Notes under the pieces: model-generated
Told to the model about the DNA's origin: nothing
Databases searched by the model: none
What the model saw: the letters and a program-made list of their open reading frames with translations, nothing else
Shown here: positions 1-9,281 of the stretch, piece after piece
Numbering within the stretch: position 1 is the stretch's first letter
Layout of the letters: each line of letters starts with the position of its first letter
NCBI RefSeq assembly: GCF_026650985.1
Contig: NZ_CP086239.1
Coordinates: forward strand, 4,106,501-4,170,500
DNA: 64,000 nt
Direction of reading: 5' to 3'
Source of the DNA: Clostridium estertheticum
Lineage (GTDB): Bacteria > Bacillota > Clostridia > Clostridiales > Clostridiaceae
Position numbers and translations under genes: made by a program

Positions 1-1
1 A

Positions 2-373
2 ACTGTATCATCAAATTTAGGAGATGAAACAGACAAAGATTTAATAAATTATGTGGGCAATATGGAGAAAAAGGGTATAAATAATTCCAAACTTATTAAG
101 CAGGCGTTAAGGTTTTATAGGGACTATGGTGATAAAGTTAAGAAATTAGATACTGTAGATATTGCAAATATTTTAGATAATCCGCAGGTTAAAGAATATA
201 TAGGTAATATAGTTGGTGATCTTTTTAAAAGCGCTATGCCAGATTCTGATTTAAAGACTAGCGATTTAGTTGATGTTAAGAAAATAAAAGATGAGAAACA
301 AAAAAAAGATATAGATTCTGTTGAAAGTGATTATATGAAAAGGCTTAGCTGCGTAAAAGATATGTCTCTGTAG
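2..373 (+). CDS. C-terminal part of a possible ParR/StbB-like protein (partial)
   Basis: The reading frame is open to the first base of the window, so the gene starts upstream; the internal GTG at 53 need not be the start. The visible 123 residues begin with a short strand-like stretch, followed by a pattern (DKDLINYV, then NNSKLIKQALRFY) that resembles the ribbon-helix-helix DNA-binding end of ParR/StbB-type partition proteins. The rest is charged and probably helical, with a lysine-rich tail. No catalytic motif is visible. The partition assignment is inference from this pattern; an actin-like ParM gene just upstream would support it. A strong terminator follows directly after the stop codon. 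Confidence 0.5.
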   Translation, partial: TVSSNLGDETDKDLINYVGNMEKKGINNSKLIKQALRFYRDYGDKVKKLDTVDIANILDNPQVKEYIGNIVGDLFKSAMPDSDLKTSDLVDVKKIKDEKQKKDIDSVESDYMKRLSCVKDMSL

Positions 374-405
374 ATAGGAGTGACGTAAAAGTCACTCCTA
401 TTTAT
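374..405 (+). terminator. Rho-independent terminator
   Basis: An 11-bp perfect stem (374-384 with 391-401, core AGGAGTGAC) closes a 6-base loop and runs into a T-rich tail. It starts at the stop codon of the partial left-edge gene. Confidence 0.85.
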
Positions 406-508
406 TGTGCAAGTTAATAAATACTTCATTTATATATATAGTAAAGTATTGACACATATGATAAAATATAAATGAGGTATTCCAAATAATATAAAAAAGG
501 GTGATTTA

Positions 509-835
509 ATGTTCTGTCATAATTGTAATTCTCAAAATGATGATGGATCTAATTTTTGTAAGATTTGTGGCATTAATTTATTGATTCAAGCTAATATGAC
601 GCAGGATCGGAATATTAGTTCGAAAAACTGGCTACTCACTTTGTTGCTGTGTATTTTCTTTGGTGCAGTAGGTATCCATAGGTTTTATGTAGGGAAAATA
701 GGTACAGGAATTTTAATGATTTTAACTTTTGGTGGTTTTGGAATATGGGTGTTAGTTGATTTAATTTTGATTGTTACTAATGCATTTACTGATGAGAATG
801 GATTAAAGCTTAACAAAAATTTGTATCGTTATTAA
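509..835 (+). CDS. Zinc-ribbon plus TM2-domain membrane protein
   Basis: This is a 108-residue protein. The N-terminus carries a short zinc-ribbon (Cys3, Cys6, Cys17, Cys20). After a linker comes a TM2 domain (about residues 40-100): two hydrophobic helices joined by a turn containing GIHRFYVGK, the hallmark of the family, and GGFGIWVLVDLI in the second helix. TM2 proteins are small inner-membrane proteins whose role in bacteria is mostly undefined. An AAAAGGGTG ribosome site precedes the ATG. It appears to be a single-gene unit, followed by a tRNA. The family call is secure; the function is unknown. Confidence 0.85.
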   Translation: MFCHNCNSQNDDGSNFCKICGINLLIQANMTQDRNISSKNWLLTLLLCIFFGAVGIHRFYVGKIGTGILMILTFGGFGIWVLVDLILIVTNAFTDENGLKLNKNLYRY

Positions 836-867
836 ACAAATGCAATAGTTAGAACTTTTTAATATAT

Positions 868-943
868 GCTGAAATAGCTCAGTTGGTAGAGTAACGCACT
901 CGTAACGCGTAGGTCGAGGGTTCGATCCCCTTTTTCAGCTCCA
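868..943 (+). tRNA. tRNA-Thr (anticodon CGT)
   Basis: A full cloverleaf can be folded: acceptor GCTGAAA/TTTCAGC, a D-arm with GCTC/GAGT, anticodon loop CTCGTAA with anticodon CGT at 901-903, a T-arm with GGTTCGATC, and an encoded CCA end. It decodes the threonine codon ACG. The innermost pair of the anticodon stem (898 with 906) is an A-C mismatch, which is unusual. A bidirectional terminator lies downstream. Confidence 0.93.
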
Positions 944-957
944 ATTGTAAATCAAAC

Positions 958-1009
958 AAAATGAGTGTAGCAAGATGATTTTTAATCATCTTGCTACACT
1001 CATTTTTTA
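958..1009. terminator. Bidirectional terminator
   Basis: A roughly 20-bp perfect stem (961-980 with 984-1003) with a 3-base loop is followed by a T run on the plus strand and preceded by an A run. It can therefore end both the tRNA-Thr transcript and the convergent DedA gene. Confidence 0.9.
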
Positions 1010-1034
1010 TTGCTTATATATAAAGATCTAATAA

Positions 1035-1712
1035 TTATATCTCAGTACTTGGAATATTATTTTTTGTATCTCCATTTTTTTTACTTTTTTCTTGCATGAA
1101 TACTATAATTCCTGGGAGTAATGAAATGATCATTATAGCTATTAACATATAAGAAAAATGAGTTTTAACAAAAGATAAATTGCCAAAGAAGTATCCTCCG
1201 CCTAAGAACAAACTTACCCATAATCCACCACCAAACATATTATAAGGTATAAATTTTGAGTAATTCATTTTAGAAATACCAGCTACGAAGGGTACAAAGG
1301 TTCTAATTATTGGAATAAAACGGCCTATTACGGTTGTCATTGAGCCATGTTTTTCATAGAATATTTGAGCTTTCTTTAAGTAATCTTTGTTAATAAACTT
1401 TATGCTATCCTTTTCTAATATATTTTTTCCTATAGTTTTACCAATGTGGTAATTAGCAGTATCTCCGAGTACTGCTGCAAGATATACCACTATTAGAAGA
1501 GTAAATATATTCATTGATCCAATCCCTGCGAGAGCTCCTGCGGCAAATAACATGGAGTCTCCTGGTAAAAATGGTGTGATAACCAGACCTGTTTCGCAAA
1601 ATATAATTAAGAAAAGAATAACATATGTTAATATCCCATACTGCTGCACTATCAAAGTTAAATACGTATCAATATGCATCATTACATTTATAAAATTAAT
1701 TAAAATATCCAT
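1035..1712 (-). CDS. DedA/VTT family membrane protein
   Basis: This 225-residue integral membrane protein has several hydrophobic segments and the DedA signature: an acidic residue at Glu40, PGDS at 50-53, GRFIPIIR at 130-137 and PFVAG at 141-145. Bacterial DedA proteins support envelope homeostasis; some act as lipid-carrier or phospholipid flippases (UptA and PetA types). The motifs place it in the family but do not show its substrate. AAAGGAG stands just before the ATG. The C-terminal tail is short and charged. It appears monocistronic and convergent with the tRNA upstream in the window. Confidence 0.9.
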   Translation of the reverse strand: MDILINFINVMMHIDTYLTLIVQQYGILTYVILFLIIFCETGLVITPFLPGDSMLFAAGALAGIGSMNIFTLLIVVYLAAVLGDTANYHIGKTIGKNILEKDSIKFINKDYLKKAQIFYEKHGSMTTVIGRFIPIIRTFVPFVAGISKMNYSKFIPYNMFGGGLWVSLFLGGGYFFGNLSFVKTHFSYMLIAIMIISLLPGIIVFMQEKSKKNGDTKNNIPSTEI

Positions 1713-1992
1713 ATTTTCTCCTTTGTAATAATTTTATTTCCATTTGTTTAACTAACCATTTTATCGTTAATTTAATTATAATTACAAATTGTTGTATAAA
1801 TATCAAATAGGTATGTAAATATTATGTTATTTATAAAAAAGCATTATTTATATATATTCAACATATATATAATAATGGAAGTTGATTAAGATGAAATATT
1901 ATTGGTAATAATACTAGTAGATATGAAAAATAGGAAGTTAAAAGGCTACTGTTTAAGCACTTAAAGTGTAATTACATATAAGGTGAGGTTGA
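1713..1992. other. Intergenic A/T-rich stretch
   Basis: This stretch holds the start region of the DedA gene on the minus strand and the leader of a small plus-strand ORF. It is very A/T-rich. No tRNA, repeat or long ORF is visible, and I could not fix a promoter. Confidence 0.5.
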
Positions 1993-2088
1993 ATGTATAT
2001 GAAAAAGATAAAAGTTAAGGTTGGAATAGACAAAAGTAAATTAATAAAAAGTGATAAAAGATTAGTTGCTTGTGGGAAGAATTTTTAA
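1993..2088 (+). CDS. Putative 31-residue basic peptide
   Basis: An ATG with a well-placed AAGGTGAGG ribosome site opens a 31-codon frame beginning MYMKKIKVKVGIDK and ending CGKNF. The product is strongly basic and contains one cysteine near its C-terminus. A strong terminator lies 47 bases after the stop codon, so the unit looks like a discrete short transcript. No homologue is recognised. It could be a real small protein or the chance coding content of a small RNA. Confidence 0.45.
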   Translation: MYMKKIKVKVGIDKSKLIKSDKRLVACGKNF

Positions 2089-2134
2089 GCATAGGATAGA
2101 GAAGGTTAATAAATTAAAATAATAGTGAGTTAGA

Positions 2135-2171
2135 AAAGTAGTTAAGGTTTAATCTTAACTACTTTTTTTCT
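2135..2171 (+). terminator. Rho-independent terminator of the small transcript
   Basis: A 12-bp stem (2135-2146 with 2154-2165) is followed by a run of T. It separates the small ORF from the cell-wall hydrolase gene. Confidence 0.85.
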
Positions 2172-2337
2172 ACCTATTGGTATAATTATCACCTAGTGAT
2201 TTTTGTGTCACAAAGCATACAAGTAACAGTATATATTATAATATTTAATTATAAGTATATAAAAAATAGCCAACTTGTGTTACAATAATACCAATAAAAG
2301 TAACAATATGTAATATATAATTATTGGAGATGAGTGC

Positions 2338-3249
2338 ATGAAAAAAATAATAACTTTTATAGCAGTTTTATTTATTATGGCAAGTTCACATACTGTATTT
2401 GCTGATAGTGCAATAATAAATGCAAGTTCATTATGTGTAAGGCAAAAATCTTCACTTTCATCTCCTATTATAACTTCACTTTCGAGAAATACTATGGTGA
2501 ATACACTTGGAAAAGAGGGAAACTTCTATAAAATAAATTATAAAGGTAAGACTGGATACATATACAGTTCATATGTTAAAATAACGACCATAAATAGTAC
2601 AAGCACTGTGAATATATCACTGTTACAATCTATGGGAACGGGGATTGTTACAGCATATAGTTTAAATGTGAGAAAAGAAGCTTCTATGGGTGATAACATT
2701 ATAGAAATTATAAAAAAAGGTCTTAAAGTAAATATATATGGAACGCAAAATAGTTTTTATAAAACTATATACAATGGTAAAGTAGGGTATATATCTAAAA
2801 CTTACATAAGCTTAGTTAATTCACAATCATCTAGGGCTAAGGATATCGATATATTAATGACGTACGTAAATACATTTTTAGGCATGCCATATTTGTGGGG
2901 AGGTTCAACACCAGCTAAATTTAACGTTATGGGCAAATATGTAAGTGGTGGGTTTGATTGTTCAGGTCTTGTGCAGTATGTTTATAAAAGCATAGGCATA
3001 AATTTACCTAGAACAACAATGGATCAAGTAAATGTAGGTTCATCAATTAATATAAATAGTCTTCAAAAGGGAGATTTGGTGTTTTTTAGAACAAATTCAG
3101 CAATACCTAATCAAGTATCTCATGTTGGTATATATGTTGGGGACAATAAGTTTATACAATCACCAAAGACAGGTGATGTTATTAAAACATCTTCATTAAC
3201 TGGATACTACAATAATAATTTTGTAATAGGAAAAAGACTAATAAAATAA
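2338..3249 (+). CDS. Secreted SH3b/NlpC-P60 peptidoglycan endopeptidase
   Basis: This 303-residue exported enzyme is predicted to cut peptide stems in peptidoglycan. Residues 1-22 form a signal peptide (lysines, hydrophobic core, cleavage after VFA). Two bacterial SH3 repeats follow (about 25-85 and 105-160), each with the family's G-x-Y/F-Y-K-I/T pattern; they should bind wall peptides. The C-terminal NlpC/P60 domain (about 168-303) has the nucleophile Cys208 in GGFDCSGLVQYVY, the general base His262 in SHVGIYVG, and the usual GDLVFF segment. The gene stands alone, with GGAGATGAG before the ATG. It probably acts in growth, separation or spore wall turnover. Confidence 0.92.
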   Translation: MKKIITFIAVLFIMASSHTVFADSAIINASSLCVRQKSSLSSPIITSLSRNTMVNTLGKEGNFYKINYKGKTGYIYSSYVKITTINSTSTVNISLLQSMGTGIVTAYSLNVRKEASMGDNIIEIIKKGLKVNIYGTQNSFYKTIYNGKVGYISKTYISLVNSQSSRAKDIDILMTYVNTFLGMPYLWGGSTPAKFNVMGKYVSGGFDCSGLVQYVYKSIGINLPRTTMDQVNVGSSININSLQKGDLVFFRTNSAIPNQVSHVGIYVGDNKFIQSPKTGDVIKTSSLTGYYNNNFVIGKRLIK

Positions 3250-3304
3250 GCTAATTTACGCTTGTCCTATTAATCTTTTCATTAAAAATAAATATTGTTG
3301 ATGT

Positions 3305-3559
3305 TTACAAACCTATTAAATGTCTAACAGCATCTATAATTGGGGTTATCACATTTAATAAAATGGCAAGAATATCAGTTAATACAGGAACAGTAATACC
3401 TACTTGTTGAAGGACATATATTAAAAGAAATATACCAAGTGCGATACTTAATATCCTTCCAACCATTTTAAATACGGAAATACCAAGATAAGCAAGTAAC
3501 AATGCTAATGCAAACATAATAATGGTATTAAGATTAATATTAGAAAAATTAACGTTCAT
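3305..3559 (-). CDS. Small hydrophobic membrane protein, unknown function
   Basis: This is an 84-residue, almost wholly hydrophobic protein with two or three predicted membrane helices (about 12-33, 35-52 and 58-75) and few charged residues. GGAGGTG precedes the ATG. I recognise no family. The pattern of helices separated by glycine and proline suggests a small integral membrane protein rather than a toxin, but that is a guess. It is convergent with the upstream NlpC/P60 gene, with only 55 bases between the stop codons. Confidence 0.6.
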   Translation of the reverse strand: MNVNFSNINLNTIIMFALALLLAYLGISVFKMVGRILSIALGIFLLIYVLQQVGITVPVLTDILAILLNVITPIIDAVRHLIGL

Positions 3560-3854
3560 GTGTACACCTCCATTATTAAAAAATTATAACTTAAACAATA
3601 TAGTTTAGCAACGGTAAAATATTCTGGGAAACATTAGTAAACTTATATTTTAATCTGTTAGATAAAAATATTTGTTAAATGAGGATTAATGGTTAAGCTA
3701 TAAAACAATTAGTTTAATTTATAAAGAATAATGATGTATAATTGATAGAGATATTAAAGTTATGTGATTCACTTTATAAGTGTAAAACATTAATTGATTG
3801 TATCATCATAACGTATTTTATATAATACATTTATTACAACATAAGGAGATTAAT

Positions 3855-4817
3855 ATGGAAATGAAGAAGATAAGCGAAATAAAAAAAGGGGATAGAATTG
3901 AAGGTTTTTTTGTTATAAAGTCTGTAGACACAAAGGTTTCTAATAATAGTAATACAAACAAATATTTGGATTTTAATTTAGGTGATGCCTCAGGCGATAT
4001 AAATGCAAAACTTTGGGAGTGCAATGATGAATTAGAAAATAAGTTTAAACAAAGCATATTAGTTAAAATTAAGGGAACTGTAAATGAGTGGAGAGGAAAA
4101 CTTCAATTAAAGATTGAAGCAATAAGATTAACTGAGGAAAAAGACAACGTAAATATTTGTGATTATGTGGCAGTAGCACCTTACGCACCAGAAAAAATGT
4201 ATGATGATGTCTTAAACTACTTATCTAAAATTGAAAATATGGATATTCAGAATATAGTTACTAATATTTTAACTTATAATGAAGAGAAACTAATGCATTA
4301 CCCTGCAGCTAAGTCTAATCATCATGCTATAAGATCAGGACTTTTATATCATACAACCACTATGCTTAAGGCAGGAGAAAAATTAAGCGAGATTTATACT
4401 TTTTTAAATACAGATTTGTTATATGCAGGTATAATACTTCATGATATTGGAAAAATATATGAGATGAATGCTAGTGAACTTGGAATTGTAAGTGAGTATT
4501 CAGTGGAAGGACAACTTCTAGGACATATAATTCAAGGAGTTAAAATGATAGAAACAGCAAGTATTGAGGTTAAAGCGGATAAAGAAGTAACAATGTTACT
4601 AGAACATATGGTACTGGCTCATCATTATGAAGCAGAATATGGAAGTCCTAAAAAACCAATGATACCAGAAGCAGAAATGTTACATCATTTAGACATAATG
4701 GATGCAAGAATGTATGATATGAATAAAGCCTTAGGGGATACAAAAGAAGGTAAATTCTCAGAAAGAATAAGATCATTAGATAATATAAGTATTTATAATA
4801 GTTTTCTTAAGAAATAG
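3855..4817 (+). CDS. YhaM-like 3'-5' exoribonuclease (OB-fold + HD domain)
   Basis: This 320-residue protein joins an N-terminal OB-fold nucleic-acid-binding domain (about 1-95, containing GDASGDINAKLW) to an HD phosphohydrolase domain (about 140-310) with HHAIRSGLLYHT and LHDIGKIYEM metal-ligand motifs. This is the architecture of YhaM/CBF1, a 3'-5' exonuclease that trims RNA and single-stranded DNA ends in Firmicutes. I chose the ATG at 3855 because AAGGAG lies 7 bases before it; an in-frame ATG 19 codons earlier has no ribosome site. It is monocistronic, ended by the hairpin at 4867. Confidence 0.88.
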   Translation: MEMKKISEIKKGDRIEGFFVIKSVDTKVSNNSNTNKYLDFNLGDASGDINAKLWECNDELENKFKQSILVKIKGTVNEWRGKLQLKIEAIRLTEEKDNVNICDYVAVAPYAPEKMYDDVLNYLSKIENMDIQNIVTNILTYNEEKLMHYPAAKSNHHAIRSGLLYHTTTMLKAGEKLSEIYTFLNTDLLYAGIILHDIGKIYEMNASELGIVSEYSVEGQLLGHIIQGVKMIETASIEVKADKEVTMLLEHMVLAHHYEAEYGSPKKPMIPEAEMLHHLDIMDARMYDMNKALGDTKEGKFSERIRSLDNISIYNSFLKK

Positions 4818-4866
4818 ATAAAAATAGCAAGTATAATGGATAGGTTTGGAATTAATTAAAATAAAA

Positions 4867-4908
4867 ATACACTTATTCAATATATATGAATAAGTGCATT
4901 TTTGTTTT
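4867..4908 (+). terminator. Rho-independent terminator
   Basis: A 13-bp stem with one A-C mismatch (4867-4879 with 4888-4900) is followed by a T-rich tail. It lies just downstream of the YhaM-like gene. Confidence 0.8.
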
Positions 4909-4987
4909 AAATTTTTGTATAGAGCAATTTAGTGATAATATACACGAACTATTATTAAAAATAAATTACTAATATTCGTATTTTGTA

Positions 4988-5024
4988 TTGACTCCTTAAT
5001 ATTGCTCTGCTAATATTAAGGAGT
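4988..5024 (+). promoter_or_regulatory. Sigma-A promoter overlapped by a 13-bp inverted repeat
   Basis: TTGACT at 4988-4993 and TAATAT at 5011-5016 are separated by 17 bases, a near-ideal vegetative promoter for the FAD dehydrogenase gene. A perfect inverted repeat, ACTCCTTAATATT (4991-5003) against AATATTAAGGAGT (5012-5024) with 8 bases between, spans the -35 to -10 region. Its position fits an operator that would block RNA polymerase. There is no T tail, so it is not a terminator. The regulator is unknown. Confidence 0.65.
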
Positions 5025-5080
5025 ATGGTTACCATTGATAATTTTTATTCTATACGGAGTAATATAAGGAGGCATATGAA

Positions 5081-6493
5081 ATGAAAAATTTTTACGATGT
5101 AATTGTTGTAGGAGCCGGTCCAGCGGGAATATTCACTGCACTGGAAATTGCTAATAAAAAACCTGAACTTAGTGTACTTATAGTTGATAAAGGAAGAAAT
5201 ATAGAGAAAAGAAAATGTCCAGCGAGGATCAATGGCAAATGTGTTAAATGTAATCCCTGTGGAATAACATATGGATGGGCTGGAGCTGGAGCTTTTTCAG
5301 ATGGTAAGCTTTCGCTAAGTCCAGAAGTTGGTGGAAGACTTCTAGAATATTTGTCTGAAGATGAATCAAAAAAATTAATAAAATATTGTGATGATATATA
5401 CATAGAGTTTGGAGCAAATGAAAAGGTCTATGGACTTAATAGTGATAAAGTAGAGGATGTTAAATATGAGGCAAGTAAACACAATATTCGTCTTGTTGAG
5501 TGCCCTGTAAGACATTTAGGAACAGAACTTGCGTATGAAGTCCTAAAATCTATGTATCATCATTTAATAGACAATACAAATACAGACTTTGTTGAACTTA
5601 GTGAAGTGGAAGAGATAATAATTGAGGACAATAAAGCCACTGGAGTATTATTAAAAAATAAAGACGGTGTTTTTAAGGTTAATGCGAAATACGTTGTAGC
5701 TGCTCCCGGTAGAGGTGGGGCTGAGTGGATTGCAAATGAAGCTAAAAAACATGGTATAAAGGTTACTAACAATGCGGTAGATATTGGGGTAAGAGTTGAG
5801 GTGCCTAATTCTGTTATGGATCATCTAACAAAGGATTTATATGAAGCAAAATTAGTTTATTATTCTGATACATTTGGTAATAAGGTTAGAACTTTCTGTA
5901 TGAATCCAGGTGGAGTAGTGTCAGCAGAGTATTATGATGATAATACAATTGCAGTTGTAAATGGTCATAGTTACTCAGATCAAAAACTAAGAACAACCAA
6001 TACAAACTTTGCAATGCTTGTATCTACTAGTTTTACAGAGCCATTTAATCAGCCTATTGGTTATGGAAAATATATAGCTCAGTTAGGTAACATGTTAACT
6101 GGTGGAGGAATAATGGTTCAAAGACTCGGGGATTTACTAAAGGGGAGAAGAACAGATGTTAATAGGTTAAGTAAGTCAACTACAGTGCCTACTTTAAAAT
6201 CAGCAGTACCGGGTGATTTAAGTTTTGTATTACCACAAAGACATCTAACATCTATTGTAGAAGCATTAAAGGCTTTTGACAAAATAGCGCCAGGGTTATA
6301 TAGCAAAAACACATTATTATATGGCGTGGAAGTTAAGTTTTATTCTAGTAAGTTTAGTACAAATGATAAATTTGAAACAGCGATTAATAATTTGTATACT
6401 ATAGGGGATGGGGCAGGAATAACTAGAGGGCTAATGCAAGCATCTGCAACTGGAGTCATAGTAGCAAGAGATATAACTACAAAGGAAGATTAA
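5081..6493 (+). CDS. FAD-dependent dehydrogenase (COG2509 type)
   Basis: This 470-residue flavoprotein has an N-terminal dinucleotide-binding fold, VVGAGPAGI at about 9-17, with an acidic residue at the end of the second strand (IVDKG). A four-cysteine group (Cys46, Cys54, Cys57, Cys60) and a glycine-rich GWAGAGAFSDGKL segment are typical of this family of uncharacterised NAD/FAD dehydrogenases. A second FAD contact, NLYTIGDGAGITRG, lies near the C-terminus. The cysteines may bind metal or form redox disulfides. AAGGAGG precedes the ATG. It is transcribed from a palindrome-covered promoter. The substrate is unknown. Confidence 0.85.
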   Translation: MKNFYDVIVVGAGPAGIFTALEIANKKPELSVLIVDKGRNIEKRKCPARINGKCVKCNPCGITYGWAGAGAFSDGKLSLSPEVGGRLLEYLSEDESKKLIKYCDDIYIEFGANEKVYGLNSDKVEDVKYEASKHNIRLVECPVRHLGTELAYEVLKSMYHHLIDNTNTDFVELSEVEEIIIEDNKATGVLLKNKDGVFKVNAKYVVAAPGRGGAEWIANEAKKHGIKVTNNAVDIGVRVEVPNSVMDHLTKDLYEAKLVYYSDTFGNKVRTFCMNPGGVVSAEYYDDNTIAVVNGHSYSDQKLRTTNTNFAMLVSTSFTEPFNQPIGYGKYIAQLGNMLTGGGIMVQRLGDLLKGRRTDVNRLSKSTTVPTLKSAVPGDLSFVLPQRHLTSIVEALKAFDKIAPGLYSKNTLLYGVEVKFYSSKFSTNDKFETAINNLYTIGDGAGITRGLMQASATGVIVARDITTKED

Positions 6494-6528
6494 GATTACA
6501 GCACCTTCGATGATGATTAATTTAAATA

Positions 6529-6558
6529 ATTGGTTATATGAATGTTTAAAGTGTATAA
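6529..6558 (+). promoter_or_regulatory. Probable purA promoter
   Basis: TTGGTT (6529-6534) and TATAAT (6553-6558) are 18 bases apart and lie 93 bases before purA. No riboswitch-like fold is evident in the leader. Confidence 0.55.
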
Positions 6559-6627
6559 TTCAAATATAAAGTAAACATAATAGGCAATGAAGTTTGAGCG
6601 CCAAGGGATCTAAGAAATTTATTGTGA

Positions 6628-7938
<1,311 letters not shown>

Positions 7939-7963
7939 TATATAAATATATATTAAATTATTT

Positions 7964-8030
7964 TATACTCATGTATGTTTTTTATATTATAGGAAAATAT
8001 AAATAATATAGAAAACATGCATGAGGTATA
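7964..8030. repeat. Long imperfect hairpin after purA
   Basis: Arms around CTCATGTATGTTTT (7968-7981) and AAAACATGCATGAG (8012-8025) pair with one G-T, and an inner A/T stem extends the fold. It has no T tail, so it is a weak terminator candidate or a small palindromic element. Confidence 0.5.
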
Positions 8031-8187
8031 CAAATTGGTACTAAAGATTAAAAAAGTGCGTACTAGTAAAGTTTAAGTATATAGAATACAATGAGAATGA
8101 GAATTAAAGTTAGTGAATATTTTTATTTATTAACTAGTCAAATTCTGATATAATTATTTCAAACTAAAATAAAGTGAGGTATATAAT

Positions 8188-8373
8188 ATGAAAATAACTA
8201 AGGATATGACAATAGGCGAAGTTGTAAGACAAAAACCAGAATCAGTTCAAGTATTAATGAACTTTGGAATGGGTTGTGTTGGATGCCCTTCAGCACAAGC
8301 TGAAACATTAGAAGAAGCATCAATGGTTCATGGTCTTAATTTAGAAGAATTAATGACTGCAATAAACGCATAA
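8188..8373 (+). CDS. DUF1858 domain protein
   Basis: This 61-residue protein consists only of a DUF1858 domain: [24 protein letters not shown] at the start, then Cys30 and Cys33 as a CVGC pair. In other proteins the domain is often fused to redox or hybrid-cluster proteins, and the CxxC pair suggests a redox or metal role. The function of the stand-alone form is unknown. AAGTGAGG lies before the ATG, with a possible extended -10 (TGATATAAT) about 40 bases upstream. It ends at a shared bidirectional terminator. Confidence 0.88.
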   Translation: MKITKDMTIGEVVRQKPESVQVLMNFGMGCVGCPSAQAETLEEASMVHGLNLEELMTAINA

Positions 8374-8380
8374 AAAAATT

Positions 8381-8417
8381 AAGACACTTAGCAAATGCTA
8401 AGTGTCTTGTTTTTTAA
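8381..8417. terminator. Bidirectional terminator
   Basis: A 13-bp perfect stem (8381-8393 with 8396-8408, core GACACTTAGCA) is flanked by A and T runs between the DUF1858 gene and the convergent S-component gene. It slightly overlaps the 3' end of the latter. Confidence 0.88.
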
Positions 8418-9007
8418 TTTTTTCTTATTTTCTTAATGGCCAATATAACAGGAATGGTAATTATAGTAGCTATGATGGCTTCTGGAACACCATTTATTAT
8501 AGCAATACCATAAATGGTTTTTGCAGCAATGGAAGGGTCTATGCCCTTAGAAACGGCAAATTTAGCTGCGTATAAAATGTATACCATAGTTAAAACCCCA
8601 AATGTGTTAGTTAAAGAACCGATTACAGTAGCAAGTCCAATTCTTAGGTTTTCATTTTTACCAAAGCTTAGTTTATAAACATAGTACGAAGTAAGACCAA
8701 TAAGAACCCTTGGTAATACAGATACTAAAGGATTTATAAAAGCAAAAGATAGTATATTGGGAGCAGTTATGTTTTGTATAATACTAAAAACACCAAATAT
8801 TAAACCAATGGTCATTCCAACTATAGGGCCACCTATTATTGAACCTATAATAACCGGAATATGCATTATAGTAGCTTTGGCACCAGGAAGTGGAATAAAA
8901 CCATATCCAGTTAATCCAAGTACTACACAAACAGCTGATAGCATACCAATGGTTGTAAGTTCACGTGTTTTTATTTTTCTAATTTTAATAGAGTTATTAT
9001 TAATCAT
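8414..9007 (-). CDS. ECF transporter S component, possibly pantothenate type
   Basis: This 197-residue membrane protein has five or six helices. It resembles the substrate-binding S subunit of energy-coupling-factor vitamin importers of group II, which share the EcfA-A'-T module encoded elsewhere. The N-terminal TIGMLSAVCVVLGLTGYGFIPLPGAKATIMHIPVIIG pattern matches, from memory, the PanT-like subgroup, but ligand assignment from sequence alone is weak. No riboswitch is recognised in the roughly 270-base leader, although it contains an ATAAGGAT/ATCCTTAT inverted repeat. GGAGGGA precedes the ATG. It is a single gene convergent with the DUF1858 gene. Confidence 0.8.
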   Translation of the reverse strand: MINNNSIKIRKIKTRELTTIGMLSAVCVVLGLTGYGFIPLPGAKATIMHIPVIIGSIIGGPIVGMTIGLIFGVFSIIQNITAPNILSFAFINPLVSVLPRVLIGLTSYYVYKLSFGKNENLRIGLATVIGSLTNTFGVLTMVYILYAAKFAVSKGIDPSIAAKTIYGIAIINGVPEAIIATIITIPVILAIKKIRKN

Positions 9008-9281
9008 GTGTTCCCTCCGCTCTTATTCCATAAGGATATAAGTCGACCTATTCATAATCCTTATTTATAGTTCAGTTTCATAACGAATACTGACAACAAT
9101 ATTTTATCACTTATTTCATAACAATTACATAGATAAATAAAAATTTATCAAAGTTTATATTTATATTAACTTATTATTGAATATTTAAGCAGTTTATTTT
9201 GATATAATCTAAGTATAAAAAAATTATTAATAACAAAATTATTAGATATTATATACTTATAAAAAATATAGGGGTGATTTG

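Noticed and set aside
2202-2214. TTTGTG-T-CACAAA palindrome upstream of the NlpC/P60 gene
   Set aside because: It is short and A/T-rich, with no clear promoter around it; not enough to claim an operator.
9008-9278. A riboswitch in the leader of the ECF S component gene
   Set aside because: A small inverted repeat is present, but no conserved core of a known vitamin riboswitch could be matched.
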